DNA of 64,000 bases from Cupriavidus necator N-1 (GCF_000219215.1 NC_015726.1:3472001-3536000), one strand, 5' to 3'; counted from the stretch's first letter, positions 5,705 through 15,102 are shown. Numbers and translations are program-made. The notes: generated by a model from the letters alone, not told the origin.

Positions 5705-8416
5705 TCACCTGTTTCCAAGTTCGCCCGCCCCGGGCGCTTGCCAATCCTGGACAAAGTGAGGGCGCAGCCCCTCGATGGCGGGCGGCAAGGCTCCCTCACA
5801 AGTCACGCCCAGGTATGTGGCCGCTCGTGTGGTGCCGACATACAGGTATTTGTCGAACAGAGCCGGGTGCACCGCGGCGAGTTGGTCAACGCCAACAAAG
5901 AAGACGGCCTCGAACTCTAGGCCCTTGATGTGCTGCATGTCGAACACACGCACATTGCTTTCTTGCCCAACAGTCTGCCCCTCATGGCAGGCGACGACTT
6001 GAATGTTGTGCTCGGCCAGAGCGGCGTTCAGTGCTTCCGCAATCGCTTCAACCCGGACTTCTCCGTTTACGAAGATGGCCGTGGACGGCAGCTGACCGAC
6101 AAAGCGTTCAATTTCGCGGATGCGATCCGCCAGCCAAGTCACCACGTCTTCGCCGGCGGCATGTTCGAGCAGTGCAGGCGCAACCCCGCTGCTGTCGACG
6201 TGGGCCGGGAGGCTTACGTGCTGCTCGGCACCATTCACGTCGCGGATCATGGCGCAGGCAAGATCGTTGAGTTGCTTGCTCTGGCGGTAGGAAACTGCGA
6301 TCTCTTTAATGTCAAAGTCGGGGAAGACCCATTTCAGGTCATCTGCCGTCCTGGCGCCCCAAGTGGTCAGGCGCTGGTTGAAGTCGCCACATGCAAAGAA
6401 CGAACGCAGCCGCGGATGGGCCAGCGCCGCCATGCAGGCCAGCTGAATGGGCGAGAAGTCCGTCACCTCGTCAACGAGAATCTGGTTACGGTAGTGACCA
6501 ACGATGGGCTTGAGGGCCGACCAGGCAGGGTTGTCGATGTCACGCTGGACATTCGGTCTGCCGATCAGGTCGCCTGCTGCGCGTAGGATGGCCAGCAGCA
6601 CAATGTCCAATTCAAGCGGGTGTATATCCCTCACCTCGAATCCCTCGCTGGGGTACCATTGGCCTTCACCCTGGCGCTGACGTCTGAACGCGCGGTATCG
6701 ATTGGGAATACCGTCGATGTATCGTTTAACCGGGCTGACGAATCGTCGCGCGTAGGTCTGGATCAGGAGGCTTGCTCCAACTTCACCCCGGTCCACCACT
6801 TGGAGCGTGCGATCACCTAACCATTCGGCGATTTTACCGTTACGCGAGGTTTTGCTGAGCGTGCGTTTGGACGCCGCAGCTCGCGCCTGGGCTCGCACCG
6901 CTTGGTTATATGCAGCTACGATCCTTTCGATATTCGTTCTGGGCGCGCTGCTGTAATCGTCATCGTCATCCTGTTCGTCTGCCTCATCCGATTCAGAACC
7001 CGCCCCCTGCTGCGGGCTATCGATGAATTTTCCGAGAGCCCCAACAAAGCTCTTGTCTCGGTTGAGTTGAAGGTTCAAAGCATTGCGAATCTTTGCGTCT
7101 GTGTTTGACTTTAGATCAGCGATAAGGGTCTGCACCTGCCGCACCTCTGCGGCCATCGCACCAAATGTGGATGCCAATGCGACTGCCTCTGACCGATCGA
7201 GAATGGCCGCGAGGCGGCCGCCCAGCCCTTGAACTTCTGATGGTTTCGCTTCGCTGAGCAGAGCGGCCGCTTCACGCAACTCCTGAATGTAGGCGTTGCG
7301 CTGCCATGCATCGAAATCGCCGAACCACTGAATGGGGCTCGTCAACGCATGCGCGTTCAGGCTCTGAATCCCGTCTTTCAGTACAAAGGTGCCGCCGCCG
7401 GCAGCGGTGCGCAGCACACCGAAGGCATTCCTGGCGAGCTCGCGCCGGTAGTCATGCCAGGTTCTGATTCGAAGATCGGACGCCGGGACGCCCTCGCGTG
7501 CAAATGCTTCCTTGAGGTACTGCTTTAACAGCTCGGTGGGCGTGAACATCAGCCAGCTGTCGGCGTGCGCGATCCCCTGTGCTGCGCTAAGACTTTCCAC
7601 CAGAGGCTGTTCGCCTTCCTCCAAGAAAGCGGCATCGAGCTTTTGGCCAAGGCGGCGGATCAAAGTTGTGGTTTTGCCAGTGCCGGGTGGGCCCAAAATC
7701 AGCAAGCGCTTGTCGAGCGGCAGGCGGAAAATCTCGTCTTGATACTGATCGAGCACAGGTTGATCCCTGAGCCCCATCTTCGTGATCACGCTGCGGCGCA
7801 CCCCGTCGATGATGTTAGCCTTGTGAGTTTCTTCGGCCAGGAGCTGCCCCAAGAGGTCTTCCGTGACTTCTTCGCCGGCAATCTCTGTCAGCAGCGCCCG
7901 CAGCGACTCGATCGTGATCGGACCAACGTGTTTTGCCTCAACGACGGTGTTGTGGGAATCCCACCCGTCGGGCATTGAAGTTGGCTTTAGTTGAGCACGC
8001 TCCAAGACCTCGACAACGGTTCCGTTTGGCAGCGTGAGCTCGCTCCCTATCGCCAATGAGGCCAAACGCCCAACTGGGGCGCGGTAACTGGCAAGGTTTG
8101 GGAACCCGGATATTGGGCTAGTACGGCAGATGTAGTAGATCTGCTTTTCACCGGACTCGTCGACCACCACGACACGCGCAATGGCAGGCTCTGCCGCCAA
8201 CACCAGCTGACTTTCACGGTTGGCCTGACTGATCTGATCCAGCCTTTGGATGGCCGAGCCCGACGTCATCGTGTTGACGCTTGCCAGAACATCGAAGCCA
8301 AGCGTTCGCCCGTCGCTGAGCTTACGCTTGGCGGCGGCGGCAATACTCTCGAGTTGCGTTAAGGCTTCAGCAGCGACCTGCTCGACGTGATGTCTGGAAT
8401 CCGTCGTCAGCTTCAT
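5705..8416 (-). CDS. UvrD/Rep-type (SF1A) helicase with an unusual N-terminal extension
   Basis: This 903-residue protein has the full SF1A helicase set: Walker A GPPGTGKTT (242-250), motif II VDEVTDFS, motif III CGDFNQRLTTWGA, motif IV VSYRQS, motif V HIKGLEFEAVFF and motif VI YLYVGTTRA. An acidic stretch (DEADEQDDDDD) lies in the middle. The first 240 residues are not helicase. They contain a helical start and a segment (SYRAPVGRLASLAIGSELTLPNG, quoted as key residues YRAPVGRL and GSELTLPNG) that resembles the C-terminal domain of GreA/GreB factors. That resemblance is weak and is an inference. The gene begins 2 bp after the brxC stop, so it is firmly in the operon. The standard BREX type 6 set has a different, DEAD-type helicase (BrxHI), so this is an added component. 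Confidence 0.82.
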   Translation of the reverse strand: MKLTTDSRHHVEQVAAEALTQLESIAAAAKRKLSDGRTLGFDVLASVNTMTSGSAIQRLDQISQANRESQLVLAAEPAIARVVVVDESGEKQIYYICRTSPISGFPNLASYRAPVGRLASLAIGSELTLPNGTVVEVLERAQLKPTSMPDGWDSHNTVVEAKHVGPITIESLRALLTEIAGEEVTEDLLGQLLAEETHKANIIDGVRRSVITKMGLRDQPVLDQYQDEIFRLPLDKRLLILGPPGTGKTTTLIRRLGQKLDAAFLEEGEQPLVESLSAAQGIAHADSWLMFTPTELLKQYLKEAFAREGVPASDLRIRTWHDYRRELARNAFGVLRTAAGGGTFVLKDGIQSLNAHALTSPIQWFGDFDAWQRNAYIQELREAAALLSEAKPSEVQGLGGRLAAILDRSEAVALASTFGAMAAEVRQVQTLIADLKSNTDAKIRNALNLQLNRDKSFVGALGKFIDSPQQGAGSESDEADEQDDDDDYSSAPRTNIERIVAAYNQAVRAQARAAASKRTLSKTSRNGKIAEWLGDRTLQVVDRGEVGASLLIQTYARRFVSPVKRYIDGIPNRYRAFRRQRQGEGQWYPSEGFEVRDIHPLELDIVLLAILRAAGDLIGRPNVQRDIDNPAWSALKPIVGHYRNQILVDEVTDFSPIQLACMAALAHPRLRSFFACGDFNQRLTTWGARTADDLKWVFPDFDIKEIAVSYRQSKQLNDLACAMIRDVNGAEQHVSLPAHVDSSGVAPALLEHAAGEDVVTWLADRIREIERFVGQLPSTAIFVNGEVRVEAIAEALNAALAEHNIQVVACHEGQTVGQESNVRVFDMQHIKGLEFEAVFFVGVDQLAAVHPALFDKYLYVGTTRAATYLGVTCEGALPPAIEGLRPHFVQDWQAPGAGELGNR

Positions 8417-8418
8417 AA

Positions 8419-11400
8419 TCAGGCTCCATCCGTTCCAGGCTGAGCGCCGACGACGAACGACACTTCGATTTCGGCATAGAGGCCGAGCTGTGCCTTGATT
8501 TCATGGAGCTGCTGGATCAGTGCATCAATGTCAGCTGCCGATGTCATCTTCACCGGCACAGCGATCGATTTGGTGAGCTTCGCCGGACCTTTCTCGCCCG
8601 TCTTGGCACGCTCTTCTTCTATTCGCTGGCGCAAGCGTTCTTGGCCCTGGCGTTGGATGGAACGTTTCAAGTCCTCCAGTGTGCTGTTGATGTCGTAATC
8701 GCGGGCCAGCAGCTTTTTAAGACCCGCCAGATCTTGGGTGGTGGCCAAGATGAGGCCATCCAGCTGGTTCACAGCGTTGCCGCGTTCTTCTTGGGTGAGT
8801 TCTTCCCACTCAGGAAAGCGCTGGAGATCTTCAACGCCTTCCTTCAGGCGCAGCTTTTGCTGGTCGGATAGTGAAATGACCGCATCACGCACGCGGCCCT
8901 TCAGGTGGGTGAGCTGCGAGTTGAAGTCGGCGGTGTGCTTGTAGAAGTCCTCTTTGCCCAGGCGCTCCGCAAGGGCTCCCAGGTCTTCTGCGAGTTCGCG
9001 ACGCAGCTCTCCCGGCACGCCGGTGTCGGGCAGCGACTCGATGTCGCGGCGATGGGCTTGCAAATCCCGCAAGGTGACGTCGAGCCCGTTGTCGAGTGCG
9101 CGCTTGACATCTAGCGCCCACTTCAGGTTGTCGTAGATGGCAGAGGTTTCGGCGCCCAGGCGCTGGGGGGCGTCCGAGGCATCGGTGAACAGGACGTCGG
9201 CGATATCCTGATTCAAGGTGCGAACGCGCTCCGCTCCCGCCAGCCCAAGTCCGGCGAGCTTTTCGGCGAGAGAACCATAGTCATGCTGAAAGCGCGGGAA
9301 GTACTTTGCCGCCGCTTTGCTGATCTCTTGCTCAAGCGGGAAGACCATGTCACCGACCAGTTCGGTGAGCCGCTCCGCTGCCCGACCAAGGGTTTCGATG
9401 GAAGGACGCTCGTCGCGCAGCGCAACACCGATCTGCTTGAAGGAGTTGTTGGTCTTCAGGGCATCGATCGCCTGCTGGCCTGCAGCAGTCACTTCTCGGC
9501 CAGATACCTTGAGCTTGATTTCACCGGCCATGAGCATGGCGGCCACGATGTAGCGTGTCGTATCGGGTGACCAGCCGAACGGATCGCTGCTGAAATCGTC
9601 GAGCAGGCGCTTGCCATCGACCGTTCCGCGCTTGTCGATGTAGTCGCGGATGCTGATCATCGCCTTGTGATCGGTCTTGAACGAGGCGCGGCCGGCGACC
9701 GTCTGAACCAGGCCGAGCGGGTCAAGGCTGCTGCCGATTGCGGCGGGGTTGGCGACTTTCAGGAATTTCTCGGCCGTGTCGGTGCCTGCGCGCACCGGTG
9801 CTTCCACATAGCGGTCGAACACCTGGTCAGCCACATCGGCGAGCAGCTTCTTGGCCGCTTCCAGCAGGTCGGCATCCAGCGCTGAGACCGCCGTGGCCTG
9901 GCCACGGAACACAAACGAGCCGGCCTGCAGGCTTTGTTTGATCTTGCTCTGGAGTTGGGTCGCGAGTTTGGCTGCACGTTCAAGCTGGCCGGTACAGTAA
10001 TCTTTGACCTCCTGGTCGGGCTCGTTTCGGTGCAGTTCGGCGATGCGCTGGCAGCGATAGATTTCGTTGGCCAGATCGTCCAGCTCGGTGTTGGAGCGGG
10101 CCAATAGCCCGATGACGTTGCGGCCCGCGCGGCTGCGGGAGTCGTCCAATATGCGGTTCTTGGCGGTCTCGTATTCACTAGCCGGTACCAGTTCTACGAC
10201 GGTTTGAATGGTGCTCTGATCAGCAGCCAGGCTGGTGATGGCGCTGCCGGCTTGGACCTTCAAGCCTGTCGCAACGGCCATCGTGCCGTGGAGGCTGACG
10301 CGGGGTAGCGGGTCAAAGGATTCGCGCAATGCATCGTTGAAGATGCGCTTCACATCGACGGTACGCAGTGCAATGGCACCACGCTCTTGCGCGATGTCGC
10401 GCAGTTTCTCGCTGAGGAAGCCGAGGCTGCCATCTTTCTCGCCGAGGGGCACATGCACGTCACTGAGCATGTCTTCCACAGCTTTCTTCACCGTGTCGAG
10501 CTGCGAGGATGCAGTGACCAACGGGTGCATCAAGCTGGCAACGTTTTGTACCGATACCGGCAAGTTGCCCAGAATTTGCAGTACGGCAACCGTCTTAGCG
10601 ATGTCCTGATGCAGAGTCGAGTCGGAGAAGCGAATCTGAACTTTGCCGACAGCCTGATGGATCGACGGGAATGCCCGGCGGATGTCCTTTTCCAGCTCGT
10701 CATACAACGTGACGGTCGTCGCGAGCCAACCCACGGGCTGATCGGCCATTGCCTTGGAGCCGCCGCCCTCGCCCTTGAGGACGTCCTGGATCACCTTGAT
10801 GGCAGAGCGTAGGCCGATGCCGCCGGTGGACTTGGCCAAGGCGCCCAGTAGGTGCAGAAGAATGTCGAAGTGAGCCGGCAGGAACGGGTAGAGATTGGTA
10901 AAGCTCTCCTTGCTGAAGTCCGCGTCATAATACTTAGCGTCCTGCAGCTTGGTGTTATGCCGCAGCGCTTGGCCGTGGGCATCGAACAGCTTGCCCAGCT
11001 CGGTCTCGCCAGCTGGCGATTTGCCGAGCAGACGGCGGTAGCAGATCTCTTTGATATCGCTCGATTCAAGGTCGATCTGAATCGGGAAGCGATCCTTGAG
11101 CTTGTAGAGCTTGTCCGAGTTCAGCGCCGCGCGTGGGTCGTCTTCAGTGAGCGTTTGCTGCGCAGTGGAGACGATCCAGGCCTTGCCGTCGCCCAAGCGC
11201 TTGAGATTCTTGGCCAGGCCATCGAGGTTGAGGATCAGGTTGTCACGCGAGGCCACGTACTGTCCGACTTCGTCGACGATGAAGATGATGTTCTGCTTGC
11301 CGCTCTTCTCGCGGACAATGTCGATCATTTCTTGCACGCGCTGGTCTTCGAACTGGAAGAAGCCTTCGGTACTGGAGGAGAACGATTTGGCCTCCGGGAA

Positions 11401-12063
11401 AAGCCCCAGATACATCTCATGGGCGATCTTAGGGATTAGCCCGTCGATGGCGAGCGGGTTGTTTTGAACCCTTGCCCAGGTCGCACCCGGCAGGGCCTGG
11501 GCGATGCGATCATGTAGCTCAGGGGTGCGACCATCCTTTTCAACCATGCGCTCAAAGGCGGCAACCTTGAGGTTTCGCGAGTAACCGGCCCACTGGAGCA
11601 CTTTGAAATAGAGGACGGTGGAGACGTCTTCCATCGTGGCGCCTGCGAGCATTTCGCTCGCCAGGTCCAGCATGACCACGGCCGCCGGGAACCGCTGCGC
11701 TACGGTGTTCAGCAGGGCCTTGGTTTGCGGCTTATGCAGGCGGTCCTGCAGGTACTTAATGAACGGCGTGCCATCGATGGTGCGCTGATCATCGAAGGCC
11801 AATCCGAGATACTTGGTGAACGAGCTCTTACCTGATCCGTAGAAGCCAGAGACCCAGACTCCAACTTCGTTCTCGCCACCCGATTCCATCGCCAGCTGCA
11901 TCCGATCAAGCAGCTTGCGGAACTGCTCCTCGATGCTTTCGGTGACCACATACTCGGAGATCTCAGCCTTGAGGCGGCCTTCCTGCGAGACGCCGTAGGT
12001 GATGACCTTCTCGATGGTCCGGTAGATGTCCTTGCTTGGGTCGAAGAGTGAGCGGATGGTCAT
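8419..12063 (-). CDS. brxC: BrxC, BREX P-loop ATPase
   Basis: This 1,214-residue protein starts MTIRSLFDPSKDIYRTIEKVI, the usual BrxC/PglY opening. Walker A is GFYGSGKS (73-80), and a Walker B-like FIVDEVGQYV places the acidic pair at 264-265. The length is right for BrxC. The C-terminal part is rich in helix and coiled-coil character (for example LTKSIAVPVKM after a long charged stretch). BrxC is a large core ATPase of BREX complexes with similarity to AAA/STAND ATPases. The gene sits 28 bp downstream of brxB. Its stop is followed after 2 bp by the helicase ATG. Confidence 0.92.
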   Translation of the reverse strand: MTIRSLFDPSKDIYRTIEKVITYGVSQEGRLKAEISEYVVTESIEEQFRKLLDRMQLAMESGGENEVGVWVSGFYGSGKSSFTKYLGLAFDDQRTIDGTPFIKYLQDRLHKPQTKALLNTVAQRFPAAVVMLDLASEMLAGATMEDVSTVLYFKVLQWAGYSRNLKVAAFERMVEKDGRTPELHDRIAQALPGATWARVQNNPLAIDGLIPKIAHEMYLGLFPEAKSFSSSTEGFFQFEDQRVQEMIDIVREKSGKQNIIFIVDEVGQYVASRDNLILNLDGLAKNLKRLGDGKAWIVSTAQQTLTEDDPRAALNSDKLYKLKDRFPIQIDLESSDIKEICYRRLLGKSPAGETELGKLFDAHGQALRHNTKLQDAKYYDADFSKESFTNLYPFLPAHFDILLHLLGALAKSTGGIGLRSAIKVIQDVLKGEGGGSKAMADQPVGWLATTVTLYDELEKDIRRAFPSIHQAVGKVQIRFSDSTLHQDIAKTVAVLQILGNLPVSVQNVASLMHPLVTASSQLDTVKKAVEDMLSDVHVPLGEKDGSLGFLSEKLRDIAQERGAIALRTVDVKRIFNDALRESFDPLPRVSLHGTMAVATGLKVQAGSAITSLAADQSTIQTVVELVPASEYETAKNRILDDSRSRAGRNVIGLLARSNTELDDLANEIYRCQRIAELHRNEPDQEVKDYCTGQLERAAKLATQLQSKIKQSLQAGSFVFRGQATAVSALDADLLEAAKKLLADVADQVFDRYVEAPVRAGTDTAEKFLKVANPAAIGSSLDPLGLVQTVAGRASFKTDHKAMISIRDYIDKRGTVDGKRLLDDFSSDPFGWSPDTTRYIVAAMLMAGEIKLKVSGREVTAAGQQAIDALKTNNSFKQIGVALRDERPSIETLGRAAERLTELVGDMVFPLEQEISKAAAKYFPRFQHDYGSLAEKLAGLGLAGAERVRTLNQDIADVLFTDASDAPQRLGAETSAIYDNLKWALDVKRALDNGLDVTLRDLQAHRRDIESLPDTGVPGELRRELAEDLGALAERLGKEDFYKHTADFNSQLTHLKGRVRDAVISLSDQQKLRLKEGVEDLQRFPEWEELTQEERGNAVNQLDGLILATTQDLAGLKKLLARDYDINSTLEDLKRSIQRQGQERLRQRIEEERAKTGEKGPAKLTKSIAVPVKMTSAADIDALIQQLHEIKAQLGLYAEIEVSFVVGAQPGTDGA

Positions 12064-12091
12064 AGGTTTGTCTCAGGGTTCCTTTGTCTGA

Positions 12092-12667
12092 TCAGCCGCC
12101 GACATGGACTGAGCGATAGTTGCCGTCTTCCGGGTAGAAGCCCAGAAACTTCAGGCGCGTCTTGCCGGTTCGTACGCCGGGGTATAGAAAAATCGTCGGC
12201 ACGTGAAACTTGCCGTGAAGCTGGCTTTCGATGGCTCCAATGCGCAGAAACGGATGCAGTGCCTCCAGGTCGGTCACCAATAGCAGCGCGTTCTGCTGGC
12301 CCTCTAGAGGTTGCAAGGTGTCCTCCAGCCGCTTCAATAGACCGTTATCCGCCGTCAAGATGTCTGCCAAGGCCTTGTTGGTGCGCGGCCAATCCAGTGG
12401 GGCAGACTTGTCTTCCATCACGCAGAGCGACCAGAATGGATCGTCCTTGAGTAGCGCCCAGATTTGTTCCGCAATGGAGAAGGTGTGCACGTTCCAGCCT
12501 TCTTGGTGGAGCTTGGCCACCCAGGCGGGCGTCTGTCGCTTCGCTTCGAGGATCTGGTCCGGAGAAAAGACGAGGTAGTAGATCGGCTCGAAGCTCGCAT
12601 GGCCGAGCTCGCGCCCGTGCCGGATGCGCTCGCGCAGCTCGTCGAAGTCAGCTTTGAGTGAGGACAT
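12092..12667 (-). CDS. brxB: BrxB (DUF1788 family), BREX core protein
   Basis: This 191-residue protein has the typical length of DUF1788. The characteristic features are the opening LKADFDELRERI, PIYYLVFSP, the WNVHTFSIAEQIW block, LLLVTDLEALHPFLRIGAIE and the end FYPGVRTGKTRLKFLGFYPEDGNYRS. BrxB is a core protein of BREX types 1, 5 and 6 without a known catalytic activity. Its start lies inside the end of brxA (20-bp overlap), implying coupled translation. Confidence 0.92.
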   Translation of the reverse strand: MSSLKADFDELRERIRHGRELGHASFEPIYYLVFSPDQILEAKRQTPAWVAKLHQEGWNVHTFSIAEQIWALLKDDPFWSLCVMEDKSAPLDWPRTNKALADILTADNGLLKRLEDTLQPLEGQQNALLLVTDLEALHPFLRIGAIESQLHGKFHVPTIFLYPGVRTGKTRLKFLGFYPEDGNYRSVHVGG

Positions 12668-13436
12668 CGCAGAGCGCCTCCATGTCTTGTTGTTTCCAGC
12701 TGATCCGGATCACATCTCCCGCCGCTTGGACGATGAGCAATCCTTTCAGCGAAAGCCGCTTGATCTCTTCCAGCACGTCTTCGCGGGCCAGGCCAAACAG
12801 CTGCCAGTCTTCGTGCGTCAGCAGAGCGTTATCACCAACGCCGGCAAAGTGCAGCTCATAGGCGAGGTAAGCAGCGACGGAAGGTGAAATGCGCAACGGC
12901 AGGATGCGTCGGCTGGAACGCAGTCCGCGTTCGAGCATACCGTAATCCGCGCAGCATCCAGTCAGATAGGCGGAGACACGTCGGACGGTGGTCTCAGACC
13001 AGCGTTTGACAGTCTTGCTGTCATCGATGCCACGCTCGACAAAGGCGCGAGCGTCATCATTGGTGATCTGTGTGTATCCGCCAGCGTATCGAGTCCAGTA
13101 AACTTGGCGCACGAAGTCGCCAAGGATGGGATTGGCTCGGCTCGTATGCACGAACATGAGCTGCGTCAGGTCAGCCGTCGAAATCGTTGCGGACAGGCGT
13201 TTGAGGTGGGCAGCCGACGCGCCGCCCGCCACCAAATAGCGTGGAGCGAAGCATTCAACGACGATATTGCGAAGTCGGCGCGCCGTGACAGTCGGGAATC
13301 GACCCGATCCCAGTGCAACCTGATGCAGCTGATTCGCCGACATGCCCGGCGACCACAAGTCGAGCAAGGCTTTGGTCTCATTGACGAGTCCAAGGCCTGC
13401 TTGCAGCTGGGTCGTGTACGGCTTGTTCTTAGCCAC
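12648..13436 (-). CDS. brxA: BrxA (DUF1819 family), BREX DNA-binding protein
   Basis: I place the start at GTG 13436 (VAKNKPYTTQLQAGLGLV), 2 bp after the brxE stop, giving 262 residues; the open frame further upstream runs antisense-free but inside brxE. The DUF1819 signature includes LLDLWSPGMSANQLHQVALGSG, FAPRYL, FVHTSRANPILGDFV and the C-terminal YLAYELHFAGVGDNALLTHEDW. BrxA homologues bind DNA and are small helical proteins. The gene order brxE-brxA-brxB-brxC is the opening of BREX type 6. Confidence 0.88.
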   Translation of the reverse strand: MAKNKPYTTQLQAGLGLVNETKALLDLWSPGMSANQLHQVALGSGRFPTVTARRLRNIVVECFAPRYLVAGGASAAHLKRLSATISTADLTQLMFVHTSRANPILGDFVRQVYWTRYAGGYTQITNDDARAFVERGIDDSKTVKRWSETTVRRVSAYLTGCCADYGMLERGLRSSRRILPLRISPSVAAYLAYELHFAGVGDNALLTHEDWQLFGLAREDVLEEIKRLSLKGLLIVQAAGDVIRISWKQQDMEALCDVLTQS

Positions 13437-13438
13437 GG

Positions 13439-13951
13439 CTACCCCACAAGATACGGATAGACTTTGGCGCTCTGCGAGAAAGCCGTAAGGTAGGCACTTG
13501 CGATCGCCTGCAAGGTAGCAGCGGAGTTGAGGTCCTTGATACACCCGACTGCAGTCGGCCCAACGCCAGAAGCGGTGCTGGTAGCGGCCAATCGCCTTAG
13601 TGCGTCCAATGTAGCCTCCTTGCCTTGAGCGGCCTGGCTGGCGAGCTCTTCGCCGAAACCACCCTGCACGATCACGTGAAGGTCCTGCTCTACTTCTTCC
13701 GGCAGCCGGAACAGGTGATAGCTGCCCACGTTCAAGTGCTCGTCGTGCAGTCGTCGGGCAGCCTCCAGGACACCGTGGTACTGAGCGAGTGTGGGTGTCT
13801 TAGCGAAGACTGGTTCAAGGAAAAGCCGGCTTGACGCACCGAAGAAAGCTGTCGGCCACCAGGCAAACTGGGCTCGCTCGCCAAGGTATCCAACAACAAG
13901 CCGCATCTGCAGCAGCGTCGATTGGTAGGATTCGTCCATTTCTTCTTTCAC
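13439..13951 (-). CDS. brxE: BrxE-like protein, first gene of the BREX operon
   Basis: I choose GTG 13951 (KEEMDESYQSTLLQMRLVVG, 170 aa) because AAGG lies 7 bp upstream; ATG 13939 is the alternative. The conserved features I associate with BrxE are LQMRLVVGYLGE, FAWWPTAFFGASSRLFLEPVFAKTP, LAQYHGVLEAARRLHDEH and YHLFRLPEEVEQDLH. The function is unknown. It is diagnostic of BREX type 6, where it heads the operon as here. The family is recalled from its motifs rather than searched, so the name carries some doubt. Confidence 0.72.
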   Translation of the reverse strand: MKEEMDESYQSTLLQMRLVVGYLGERAQFAWWPTAFFGASSRLFLEPVFAKTPTLAQYHGVLEAARRLHDEHLNVGSYHLFRLPEEVEQDLHVIVQGGFGEELASQAAQGKEATLDALRRLAATSTASGVGPTAVGCIKDLNSAATLQAIASAYLTAFSQSAKVYPYLVG

Positions 13952-14930
13952 TGGTTGACCTTTTCTGTTGGCGCGTGAGCGCATAAGGCCGTACTTATTC
14001 GTCCGTTCCCACTCCCCCTGCATGCCGTCGGACATCTGTAGCCCGGGACCCGGCGCTGGGCGCGATGGCCAAGGCCGGTACTCATGTTCGCGCAAAGGCC
14101 ACCGTCGACCAGCACGAAGAGAGCAACTTCCCATGCCGATTTTCCGCTCTTTCTTATTGCGATATCCGCGCTAGTTCTTTACCAAACATTCACCGCATCG
14201 GCAAGAACCTGAATGACGGGATGCAAGTTGCTCAATTTCATGATTCGGGAATTCTTGGCTTGTCCAAGTCAGCAGCCGTTACGAATCAACTGGCACGGAT
14301 ACCGGAACGACTGTGAGCGGATGGCCGCGAAGGGGCCGTTTTCCAAGTCAAGCCGGCAGGCCACAAATTCGGAGAGCTACTGGTCGGCGGATGTGCCGCC
14401 TGCCCATGGAGAGAGCCCGCTGGCCTCTCGCAGCGACAGCGCCGAAAGCGTTTGCTTCCTTTCGGCATTGGTGCATCGGCCGTTAGCACTGCGCCTTCGT
14501 GCCCCCAAGAAACTTGGGGCTCACGGGTCGACCACAACTTCTTTGTACCGAGGATTGCCTCTAGGTCAGGAGTATCCACTCAGCATCACGCGCCCAACGA
14601 ACACAGTACGATGCATCAACTCTATCTTGGTTGGTACCGCGATAGTTGCATCTGTAACTAAGTGGATTTTCTGTCGGAAATTCTGTGGGGCAGCCTGAAT
14701 GGTCCCTCCCCCCCCTTTTTCAATATGCCCCCCCGGGGGGCGGCTCTTTGGGGAAGAAATTCCTTTGGCGCCGCAACCTGAGGCGGCTGGGGGGCAGTCG
14801 GGAGGGCCTCTGAGAAACAATGGCCTGGGCCCAAAATTCGTCACCCCGCGAGTTACGCACCGCCACAACCGGTACACGGGGGGCCGAGTCCGAAATATCG
14901 GTTACACACTGGTTACACGAGGCGCGCAAT
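13952..14930. other. gene-free interval between the BREX operon and tRNA-Thr
   Basis: About 1 kb has no convincing coding sequence; open frames on both strands lack recognisable domains and ribosome sites. A possible BREX promoter on the minus strand is TTGCCG, 17 bp, TAAAGA near 14180-14210, which is weak. Bases 14697-14760 are strongly low-complexity, with runs of C (C9), T5, then CCCCCCCGGGGGG. No integrase gene and no copy of the tRNA 3' end is seen here. The interval marks the junction between the defence locus and the core genome. Confidence 0.6.
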
Positions 14931-14964
14931 AAAAACGGGGTTACGTGGACTTCCACGTAACCCC
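14931..14964 (-). terminator. intrinsic terminator after tRNA-Thr
   Basis: A perfect 13-bp inverted repeat, GGGGTTACGTGGA / TCCACGTAACCCC with a 2-base spacer (14937-14964), is followed on the minus strand by GTTTTTATT. It lies just 10 bp beyond the CCA end of the tRNA. Confidence 0.9.
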
Positions 14965-14974
14965 TTGATTCCAT

Positions 14975-15050
14975 TGGTGCCGGCTGCAGGACTCGAACCC
15001 GCCACCTGATGATTACAAATCAACTGCTCTACCTGATGAGCTAAGCCGGC
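14975..15050 (-). tRNA. tRNA-Thr (anticodon TGT)
   Basis: This 76-nt cloverleaf has the CCA encoded. The acceptor stem GCCGGCT pairs with AGCCGGC, the D-arm is AGCTCATCAGGTAGAGC, the anticodon loop is TTTGTAA with anticodon TGT, and the T-arm is GCGGGTTCGAGTCCTGC. The anticodon stem contains one U-U mismatch. The 3' end faces the BREX locus, the usual geometry for tRNA-targeted genomic islands. Confidence 0.95.
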
Positions 15051-15102
15051 ATATCTGGTGCAGACCGCGATTCTACTGCATTGCGGTCCGCTTTGGGGTG
15101 GC

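Noticed and set aside
14213..14698. Possible 161-codon gene in the BREX-tRNA interval
   Set aside because: No ribosome site, no recognisable domain, and its residue pattern is random-like.
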